DNA of 48,548 bases from Bacteroidales bacterium (GTDB lineage Bacteria > Bacteroidota > Bacteroidia > Bacteroidales > UBA4181): contig JAFWVY010000052.1 in assembly GCA_017523725.1 (NCBI GenBank), positions 1 to 48,548 of the forward strand, read 5' to 3'. This document shows positions 42,997 through 48,548 of this stretch, one piece after another. Position 1 is the stretch's first letter. The number at the start of each line of letters is the position of its first letter. Both the position numbers and the translations under genes were made by a program. The notes under the pieces were generated by a model. That model did no database searches. It saw only the letters and a list, made by a program, of their open reading frames with translations, and had not been told where the DNA came from.

Positions 42997-43421
42997 ATCA
43001 GTCCGTGTTTTGTTTTCCAGGCTTGATAGAAGTCCGGGGCGTAGAGCATCAACTGGTATTTTTTGTCCAGGAATACCTGGGTGGTGCGTCCGACGGCGGC
43101 CGTCTGCTGCCTGGTCAGGTTCAGAATCTCGTATTCGAACTGGATCTTGGCCGCAGCCGTCGGGATATAGGTGATGACGGTGCGGGCCCGGTCGCCGTAA
43201 ACGAGCGGGCTCTTGTACGAAAACTGCAGATCGACGATGGGTGCGTAGAATCCTGCGCCGTAAATGTCCAGATAGCCGATGCCGTATTTCGCACCGAAGG
43301 CTTCGCGGGCATCTTCGGCATAGAGGGCATAGGACCCATGCCATACGATTTGCATGGAATCGACCTCGCTGAAACGGATGCTGAAGTCGACAGAGGCGCT
43401 CAGTATGTTGTTGTTTTCCAT
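42993..43421 (-). CDS. Hotdog-fold thioesterase (4HBT type)
   Basis: A 142-residue cytosolic thioesterase with the 4-hydroxybenzoyl-CoA thioesterase signature RFSEVDSMQIVWHGSYALY (catalytic Asp21) and the usual second half (LQFSYKSPLVYGDRARTVI, KIQFEYEILN). It may release free acid from ACP or edit mis-loaded carriers. One base separates it from the dehydratase gene upstream. Confidence 0.92.
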   Translation of the reverse strand: MENNNILSASVDFSIRFSEVDSMQIVWHGSYALYAEDAREAFGAKYGIGYLDIYGAGFYAPIVDLQFSYKSPLVYGDRARTVITYIPTAAAKIQFEYEILNLTRQQTAAVGRTTQVFLDKKYQLMLYAPDFYQAWKTKHGLI

Positions 43422-43422
43422 G

Positions 43423-43857
43423 TCAGGATGCGTTTTTTTCGATATCGGTGAGAGAGATTTTCATCTCGCATGAGGCACAGATCTGTCCGTCGGCGTACAC
43501 CTCCGCATCGACCAGCGTAATGCGGAAGACCTCGCTTTTGACGGTGATACGCGTGGTGAGCAGCGTACCGGCGGCCGGCAGGCTCCGGACCTCGAAACGC
43601 CGGATGGCGCCGATGATGCCCAGCTTGACCGTTTCGTTGTTCTGCAGGTTGAGGTAGCCGATACGGGCCGCGCAACTCTGTGCCACAGTCTCGACCAGGC
43701 CGGCTTCGCTGTAACGGCCGCCGCGGCAGAACAGGTGGTCTGCCGGCACGGTGAATTCGGTCGTCGCTGTCTCTCCGTCGCACGATGTCAGCCGGTCGAT
43801 GCAGATGAAGGGCGGCTGTTGCGGAAGCAGGGTTGCTATGTCGGGAAACGTGGTCAT
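43423..43857 (-). CDS. Hotdog dehydratase (ApeP/FabZ-like)
   Basis: A 144-residue hotdog protein beginning MTTFPDIATLLPQQPPFICIDRL, the FabA/FabZ/ApeP pattern, with the active-site helix GLVETVAQSCAARIGY. Where classical FabZ has His in HFP..., this protein has FCRGGRYSEAGLVE, as in ApeP-type proteins that work with a second dehydratase. The ApeI-like domain of the DH-GT2 fusion is its obvious partner. The ATG overlaps the stop of the B12-radical SAM gene by 4 bases. Confidence 0.87.
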   Translation of the reverse strand: MTTFPDIATLLPQQPPFICIDRLTSCDGETATTEFTVPADHLFCRGGRYSEAGLVETVAQSCAARIGYLNLQNNETVKLGIIGAIRRFEVRSLPAAGTLLTTRITVKSEVFRITLVDAEVYADGQICASCEMKISLTDIEKNAS

Positions 43858-45239
43858 ACGGCATTCGGGATAAAGGTGGGGCGGGCGGCATAGCGCAGAT
43901 ACTCCCACAGCGGGCCCCTGATTTTCTTGCGCCGGAAACGGGCCATGATGTCGGAATGGTCGTCGTCCGGAAAGACCCACGCCTGTCCGGTCGCCCTGGC
44001 GCGCGGTGCAATCGTCGCGATGTCGATGTGGGGCGAGACGTAGTAGGTCGGATTTACCAGATTGTCTTCCGGCCGGATGACGCCATCCCGGACGGCGTAG
44101 TCGTACAGGATGGTCCGCGGGTAGATACGCATGCCGATGAACGGGAAGAATACGGTGAGTCCCAACTGTTTGGAACGTTCGAAAGTTTCATCGAGCGTAG
44201 CATCGGTCTCGCCGTATCCGCCGAGAATCAGAAAATGGGCGTAGAAGATTCCCAACTTCGATGCATCCTGCGATGTGCGCCGGATGTCGCTGTAAGTGAA
44301 GTTCTTGCCATACAGTTCGAGTTGCTGGTCGGAGAAGGTGTCGGTGCCCCATTCGATATGGGTGAGCCCCGCCCGTTGATAAAGTTCCAGATCGGCGTAG
44401 GTCAGACCGAACGGAGAGAAATAGGCACCCCACCGGATGTTGACGGAACGCTCGATGAGTCGCCGGCAAAGTTCCTCGTTGTAATCTTTCCGGATGTTGA
44501 AGACCGAGTCGGTGAAGAAAAAATAGTCGACATGGTGCGTCCGGTATATCTGCTCGATGTTATCAACCACTGTGCGGGCATCGAGCGTCCGGACCTTCCG
44601 TCCGTCGATCAGCGGATAGGTGCAGTAGATGCAGCGGAACGGGCAGCCGCGCTTGGTCTGGATGTTGAGCATGCCGCTCTGTTCGAAATAATAGGCGGCT
44701 GCACCGGAATCGAACTGCAACGTCGGTGCCGAGACATAATGTTCCCGCCGGTTAATCACAATCTGCCCTTCCGCATCCTGCCACACCAGCCCTTCGATGG
44801 CCTGGATTTCTTCCGGCCGGTCAAAGTGTCTGATGAGGGCGGCCAGCGTTTCCTCGCCTTCGCCGACCGCGCCGTAGTCGGGCTGCAGCTCCCGGAACAG
44901 CAGCTCCGGGAAAATAGAGAAAGCAGGTCCGCCGATTTCAATGCGGGCAGAAGAATTTTGCCGGATGGTTTGTATGACCCGCTTGTAGTGCGCCAGAAAA
45001 CTGTTCTGCTCGAATATGTTGACATCGTCGATGTTGCGCAGCGACACCACGGCCAGGTCGTACCGGTCCTGCCGGAGAAATTCGCCGAGTTCCTCCATGT
45101 CGCCCTGGTTGCAGTCGAACAGACAGGTGCTACATGCCGGAAACCGCTGGTTGATATATGTCATCAGGTAAGCTATCCCGATGGGATAGACCGGGTAGGG
45201 TACCTTGTAATTGTTCGCAGATATGAAGACGATGCGCAT
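43854..45239 (-). CDS. B12-binding-domain radical SAM protein (first of two)
   Basis: A 461-residue enzyme. The N-terminal cobalamin-binding domain (RIVFISANNYKVPYPVYPIG, IEIGGPAFSIFPELL, YGAVGEGEETL) occupies about residues 1-145 and lacks DxHxxG. The radical SAM cluster is Cys199, Cys203 and Cys206 (CPFRCIYC). Downstream: VDYFFFTDSVFN, IRWGAYFSPFGL, GTDTFSDQQLELYGKNF, LILGGYGETDATL. The YPVYPIGIAYL start and overall plan match the family of B12/radical SAM proteins linked to lipid and ladderane-type loci; confirmation needs an HMM. Sits between the LpxL-like acyltransferase (3-base gap) and the dehydratase (4-base overlap), so it belongs to the synthesis operon. Confidence 0.9.
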   Translation of the reverse strand: MRIVFISANNYKVPYPVYPIGIAYLMTYINQRFPACSTCLFDCNQGDMEELGEFLRQDRYDLAVVSLRNIDDVNIFEQNSFLAHYKRVIQTIRQNSSARIEIGGPAFSIFPELLFRELQPDYGAVGEGEETLAALIRHFDRPEEIQAIEGLVWQDAEGQIVINRREHYVSAPTLQFDSGAAAYYFEQSGMLNIQTKRGCPFRCIYCTYPLIDGRKVRTLDARTVVDNIEQIYRTHHVDYFFFTDSVFNIRKDYNEELCRRLIERSVNIRWGAYFSPFGLTYADLELYQRAGLTHIEWGTDTFSDQQLELYGKNFTYSDIRRTSQDASKLGIFYAHFLILGGYGETDATLDETFERSKQLGLTVFFPFIGMRIYPRTILYDYAVRDGVIRPEDNLVNPTYYVSPHIDIATIAPRARATGQAWVFPDDDHSDIMARFRRKKIRGPLWEYLRYAARPTFIPNAV

Positions 45240-45242
45240 GGT

Positions 45243-46136
45243 TCAGTTCCAGAAATCATAAAAATTGAACCATTGCAGCGGATAACGCCGGAGCATTTCT
45301 TCCAGTGCTGCCGCATAGCGTCCGGCTAACTGCCCGGCCAACTGGCGGACCGGCAGGGAACGGTCGAGTCTGTCGGACAGGTCGCGGACATGGACTGTGT
45401 AGGACCAGGCACCGGTCTTCATGGCGAAAATGGCAATCATGGCCTTGCCCAGCTGGGCTGCCACGGCAAAGGGACCGGCCGGAAAATCAGCCTCGCCTCC
45501 CAGAAACGGCAGGCGGAACGCTTTGGCGCTGCCCCAACGGCGGTCGCAGGGCATGCAGATGATGTCGCCTTCCGCCAGCACCTGCTGCATCCGGAATACG
45601 TGCGACAGGTCGTCCCGGACCGGAATCATCCCGATGCGGTGACGTGTCAGAATCTGTTCGCGCTGCTGCTGCATGACGGCCGCTTCGCCTTCGTAGATCA
45701 GGCCGTAGATCTTCTTGCGGTCCTGTTGCAGCAGATAGCCGGCCATCTCGAAATTACCGGCATGCGCACTGCCCATCAGGAACCCGTCTTCTCCGGCGGT
45801 CAGGCGGTCGAACCGCGGCTCACCGTCGATAGTGGCCCGGAACCGTCCGGCGTGTCCGGCGTAGCAGGCGAAGCGGTCTATCAGCATATTGCCGAAGATG
45901 CAGTGGTTGCGGTACACCGACCACAGGCTGCGCATCCGGCCGTATCCGTGCCGCTGTCTGAAATATCTGTAAATGGCACCGGCGTTTTTCCGCCGTCCCA
46001 GCATGTAGAACGGGACGGTCAGTGCTACGATGAAATAACCCAGCCTGACATCTGCATAGCGGAAAATGACGAGCATGGCGCGCTGTCCGAATGAGCCGCC
46101 GTCCGTCGTGCCCTGCCATGCCTTTGCCTGTTCCAT
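45243..46136 (-). CDS. LpxL/HtrB-like lipid acyltransferase
   Basis: A 297-residue acyltransferase of the bacterial lipid A biosynthesis family. An N-terminal hydrophobic stretch (LGYFIVALTVPFYMLG, about 32-47) anchors it to the inner membrane; the active site is SAHAGNFEMAG (His125, Glu130), and ICMPCDRRWGSAKAF matches the D-R-x-x family motif. In aryl-polyene loci such enzymes are thought to attach a chain to a lipid anchor. The ORF is complete, placed directly after an ACP gene (15-base gap), which suggests acyl-ACP as donor. Confidence 0.9.
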   Translation of the reverse strand: MEQAKAWQGTTDGGSFGQRAMLVIFRYADVRLGYFIVALTVPFYMLGRRKNAGAIYRYFRQRHGYGRMRSLWSVYRNHCIFGNMLIDRFACYAGHAGRFRATIDGEPRFDRLTAGEDGFLMGSAHAGNFEMAGYLLQQDRKKIYGLIYEGEAAVMQQQREQILTRHRIGMIPVRDDLSHVFRMQQVLAEGDIICMPCDRRWGSAKAFRLPFLGGEADFPAGPFAVAAQLGKAMIAIFAMKTGAWSYTVHVRDLSDRLDRSLPVRQLAGQLAGRYAAALEEMLRRYPLQWFNFYDFWN

Positions 46137-46151
46137 CGCCGGTGCGGTCTG

Positions 46152-46397
46152 CTAGGCATTAACTTTTTCCTCGATGTAGTCGTAGAATTGGCGCAGCGTC
46201 CGGATGTCGGTCATCTCTTCGGCTTTGATCTTGAATCCGAAGTTCCGTTCGACCAGCACCACGATGTCCACGAAATCCAGACTGTCGATGCCCAGGTCGT
46301 TTTTCAGCAATGCATCGTCGCGGATAAGATTTTCCTCGATTTCGATTTCCTCGACCAGAAATTCATTGATGGTTTTCTCGATGTCTGCTCTGTCCAT
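46152..46397 (-). CDS. Acyl carrier protein (first of two)
   Basis: An 81-residue carrier with phosphopantetheine site LGIDSLDFVD (Ser39). It differs from the other cluster ACP in its N-terminus and helix 3, so the two probably interact with different ketosynthases. Nine bases after the FabB/F-like gene, 15 bases before the LpxL-like gene. Confidence 0.94.
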   Translation of the reverse strand: MDRADIEKTINEFLVEEIEIEENLIRDDALLKNDLGIDSLDFVDIVVLVERNFGFKIKAEEMTDIRTLRQFYDYIEEKVNA

Positions 46398-46406
46398 ATG
46401 GGTGTC

Positions 46407-47624
46407 TTATAATTTTTTTATGATGAGTGCGCTGTTGGTACCGCCGAAACCGAACGAATTCGAAAGGCAGATGTCCAGATTCTTTTCGCTGGTCCGGGTG
46501 ACGATGTTCAGCGGTTCCGACCAGGTGTCGGGATGCTCGAAATTGATGTTGGGAGCCATGAAGCCATGTTGCATCATGAGCAGCGTGTACACGGCCTCGG
46601 ATGCGCCGGCCATCCAGCATTCGTGCCCGGTCATCGATTTGGTTGAACTCACCGGCGTACGGTATTCGGCGAACAGCGAGGCAAGCGCTTCGGCCTCGCA
46701 GGCGTCCCCATGCGGGGTGGATGTGGCGTGCGCATTGATGTAGTCGATGTCGGAGAGCCGGATGCCGGCGTCTTCGACGGCTCGCAGAATGGCCCGCCGG
46801 CTGCCGGCCGGATCGGCTTGCGAGATGTTTCCGCCGTTCGACGAGAATCCGTAACCGAGAATCTCGGCATAGATGTGTGCGCCGCGTCTGACCGCATGTT
46901 CGTACGACTCTACGATAAGGGTGGCTGCACCACCGCTCGGAACCAGTCCGTCACGGTCGCGGTCGAAAGGGCGGGAGGCCGCCGTCGGGTCGCCGGTCCG
47001 GAGCGAGAAGACGCCGAGGCCGTCGAAACTTCCCATGCACAGATAGTTCACTTCCTGAGCGCCGCCGCAGATCACGACATCCTGCATACCCTGTCTGACG
47101 AACATCGCGCCCAGGCCGATGGCATGAGAACCACTGGCACAGGCCGCACTGATGGTCATGTTGACGCCTTTGAGATGGAAGATGGTGGCCAGGTTCATGG
47201 TCACCGTGGAGTTCATCGACTGGAAGATGGCACCGCTGCCGAGCAGCGTGGTATCCTTCTTCTCCATACAGGTCGTATGGGCTTCGATGACCGCTTTGGC
47301 CGATGAGTCGTTGCCATAGAAAATGCCTATTTCGTGCTCTCGGAGAAAGTCCTCGTCGATGCCGGCGTCCTGCATGGCCTGGGCCGTAGCTACGTAGGCA
47401 TATTCGCCCTCTTCGGCCAGACCGACGCGCGCCCTGCGCTCCAGCACGCCTTTCAGGACCGGCCGCTCTACGATACCGGTCAGTGGCGAGCGGTAACCGT
47501 ATTCGGTCCGGACGGGGTCGATGCCGATACCCGACCGGCCGGCCCGGAGTGATTCCGTCACTTCGTCCACGTTTTTGCCGATGCAAGAGTAAATACCTAT
47601 ACCTGTGATGACTGCGCGTTTCAT
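46407..47624 (-). CDS. Active beta-ketoacyl-ACP synthase (FabB/F-like)
   Basis: A 405-residue ketosynthase with Cys162 (ISAACASGS), His299 (INAHATSTPHGD) and His334 (STKSMTGHECWMAG), preceded by Lys329. LVPSGGAATLI and SNSFGFGGTNSA are also present. The HAT rather than HGT in the first histidine motif is seen in FabB-type enzymes. It is the first condensing enzyme of the operon, between the ketoreductase (9-base gap) and ACP (9-base gap), the expected core of an elongation module. Confidence 0.95.
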   Translation of the reverse strand: MKRAVITGIGIYSCIGKNVDEVTESLRAGRSGIGIDPVRTEYGYRSPLTGIVERPVLKGVLERRARVGLAEEGEYAYVATAQAMQDAGIDEDFLREHEIGIFYGNDSSAKAVIEAHTTCMEKKDTTLLGSGAIFQSMNSTVTMNLATIFHLKGVNMTISAACASGSHAIGLGAMFVRQGMQDVVICGGAQEVNYLCMGSFDGLGVFSLRTGDPTAASRPFDRDRDGLVPSGGAATLIVESYEHAVRRGAHIYAEILGYGFSSNGGNISQADPAGSRRAILRAVEDAGIRLSDIDYINAHATSTPHGDACEAEALASLFAEYRTPVSSTKSMTGHECWMAGASEAVYTLLMMQHGFMAPNINFEHPDTWSEPLNIVTRTSEKNLDICLSNSFGFGGTNSALIIKKL

Positions 47625-47633
47625 ACGGGAATG

Positions 47634-48362
47634 TCAAGTATAAAGTCCACCGTTGACGGATATGACCTGTCCGGTGATGTAGGCTGCTTCGTCCGATACG
47701 AGAAAACCGACTGTGGCCGCCACTTCCTCCGGCTTGCCGAAACGTCCCAGCGGAATAAGTTTCTTCAGCTCGTTTTCATCGAGGCCGCGTGTCATGTCGG
47801 TGGCGATGAACCCGGGCGCTACGGCATTCACGGTGACTTTGCGCGGAGCCGTCTCCTGCGCCAGCGCCTTCGTCATGCCGATGAGCGCAGCCTTGGCCGC
47901 AGCGTAATTGGTCTGTCCCGGCAATCCTTTCAGTCCCGACAGCGATGCGATGTTGACAATGCGTCCCCAGCGTCGCGTCAGCATGTTTTTCAGCACGCGC
48001 CTTGTTACGAAGAAACTGCCGTCGAGATTGGTTCCGAGCACCTTCGACCAGTTTTCGTCCGACATAAAGACCATCAGCGTGTCTTCACGGATGCCGGCAT
48101 TGTTGACAGCTACGGCGATGTAGTCGTCCGGGTGTTCCTCTTCCCAATGTGTCAGAGCCTGGTCGACCTGCTGCACGTCCGACACATCGAATCGCATCAG
48201 ACTGCCCGTGCCGCCCGCCGCTTCCACGGCCCGCAGCGTCTCTTCGGCTGCGGCTTCCGAGTTCGCGTAATTGATCAGCAGTGGATAGCCCCTGCGGGCC
48301 AGTTCAAGACAGACGGCCCGTCCGATGCCGCGCGATCCTCCGGTGACAAGAGCGTATTGCAT
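47634..48362 (-). CDS. 3-oxoacyl-ACP reductase FabG-like
   Basis: A 242-residue SDR and first gene of the minus-strand cluster. TGGSRGIG (7-14), NNAG (87-90), Ser140 and YAAAK (Tyr153, Lys157) form the complete active site, and the C-terminal GQVISVNGGLYT is the normal FabG tail. It reduces 3-oxoacyl-ACP to 3-hydroxyacyl-ACP. Start 48362 (MQYALVTGG) is preferred over the in-frame ATG at 48419 because the promoter box at 48424-48417 lies on top of the latter. Confidence 0.95.
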   Translation of the reverse strand: MQYALVTGGSRGIGRAVCLELARRGYPLLINYANSEAAAEETLRAVEAAGGTGSLMRFDVSDVQQVDQALTHWEEEHPDDYIAVAVNNAGIREDTLMVFMSDENWSKVLGTNLDGSFFVTRRVLKNMLTRRWGRIVNIASLSGLKGLPGQTNYAAAKAALIGMTKALAQETAPRKVTVNAVAPGFIATDMTRGLDENELKKLIPLGRFGKPEEVAATVGFLVSDEAAYITGQVISVNGGLYT

Positions 48363-48416
48363 GATTTGAGTGCGGTTGGTTTCGGATAAAATCGGTTGAT
48401 TGTAATGTATATCTTG

Positions 48417-48424
48417 CAAAGATA
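48417..48424 (-). promoter_or_regulatory. -7 promoter element of the 24-gene lipid cluster
   Basis: TATCTTTG on the minus strand, followed by a leader of about 48 bases to the fabG-like start. No -33 TTG at standard spacing. I found no second convincing promoter within the cluster. Confidence 0.6.
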
Positions 48425-48489
48425 GCCTTTTTTATGTATCGCTGTGAATCGGCCGTTTTTTTTCATTCTCCGGTACGGGCTGTCTTTGT

Positions 48490-48535
48490 GTTCTGAAGGC
48501 TCCGAAGGGTTCCGGGGGTTCGAAGGTTCCGAAGG
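48490..48535. repeat. Short imperfect direct repeats of GTTCCGAAGG type
   Basis: Upstream of the cluster promoter, GTTCTGAAGG, CTCCGAAGG, GTTCCGGGGG, TTCGAAGG and TTCCGAAGG follow each other with 8-10-base periodicity. It may be a degraded tandem repeat or a regulator-binding array; the window ends 13 bases later. Confidence 0.5.
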
Positions 48536-48548
48536 AATATGCTTCTCA

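Noticed and set aside
42997..43344. N-terminal extension of the ketosynthase at 41857 to 43344
   Set aside because: It overlaps the whole thioesterase gene in another frame; the ATG at 42996 with a 4-base overlap gives the natural N-terminus.
43833..45329. 498-codon plus-strand frame opposite the first B12-radical SAM gene
   Set aside because: Same antisense effect; no domain features in its translation.
24494..48362. Calling the cluster a flexirubin or standard aryl-polyene locus
   Set aside because: No DarA/DarB-like and no ammonia-lyase gene is present in the window, and two B12-radical SAM plus two CrtI-like genes are extra.

Overview
The window is a continuous, gene-dense stretch of a Bacteroidales chromosome with fairly high GC; I cannot fix the genus. 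The evidence for Bacteroidota is the promoter style (TTTG, 19-20 bases, then TAnnTTTG, found at least a dozen times), the absence of strong Shine-Dalgarno sites, and the gene content: M13 peptidase lipoprotein, GH106 and GH43 lipoproteins, a TonB-dependent receptor, YegP-like repeats and AzlCD. I see no rRNA, tRNA, CRISPR array, insertion sequence or phage gene, and no gene-free stretch longer than 300 bases. GAPDH at the left edge is cut by the window.

Region 1 (1-24.5 kb) is mixed core and accessory metabolism: GAPDH (partial), quinolinate synthase with an M13 peptidase, a secreted tyrosine phosphatase, a secreted LamG-like protein, a GH106 rhamnosidase, YqeY, an operon of NrnA-like phosphoesterase / FKBP-like lipoprotein / CCA-adding enzyme, an exported nitroreductase, a TIGR01212-type radical SAM protein, a TonB-dependent receptor, a YegP-like protein, a HAD phosphatase, AzlCD, a GT4 glycosyltransferase coupled to lipoate ligase, a GH43 lipoprotein and a capsule-type glycosyltransferase.

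Region 2 (24,494-48,362, all minus strand) is the striking part: 24 tightly packed genes, most touching or overlapping, read from a promoter near 48.42 kb. It holds a complete discrete type II acyl-assembly line: ketoreductase, three ketosynthases with intact Cys-His-His triads, two ketosynthase-like proteins without the nucleophile (chain-length-factor-like), two acyl carrier proteins, two hotdog dehydratases (one fused to a GT2 glycosyltransferase) and a hotdog thioesterase. It also holds an envelope export set (MMPL pump fused to a PlsC acyltransferase, LolA-like carrier, small lipoprotein, SMR-type membrane protein). This is the architecture of aryl-polyene/flexirubin loci. Embedded in it are genes not normal for aryl polyenes: two B12-binding radical SAM enzymes, two tandem phytoene-desaturase-like flavoproteins, two further acyltransferases, a PaaK-type ligase and an orphan 124-residue protein. 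The pairing of B12-radical SAM and CrtI-like enzymes with FAS-type genes is what is described for candidate ladderane-lipid loci of anammox bacteria and Desulfotalea.

Working model (inference): KS/CLF, KR and DH proteins build a polyunsaturated acyl chain on the ACPs; CrtI-like and B12-radical SAM enzymes dehydrogenate, isomerise, methylate or cyclise it; ligase and acyltransferases place it on a lipid; the GT2 domain may glycosylate it; MMPL/LolA/lipoprotein move it to the outer membrane. No ammonia-lyase or DarA/DarB-like gene lies in the window, so neither a standard aryl polyene nor a flexirubin is directly supported. The product is unknown.
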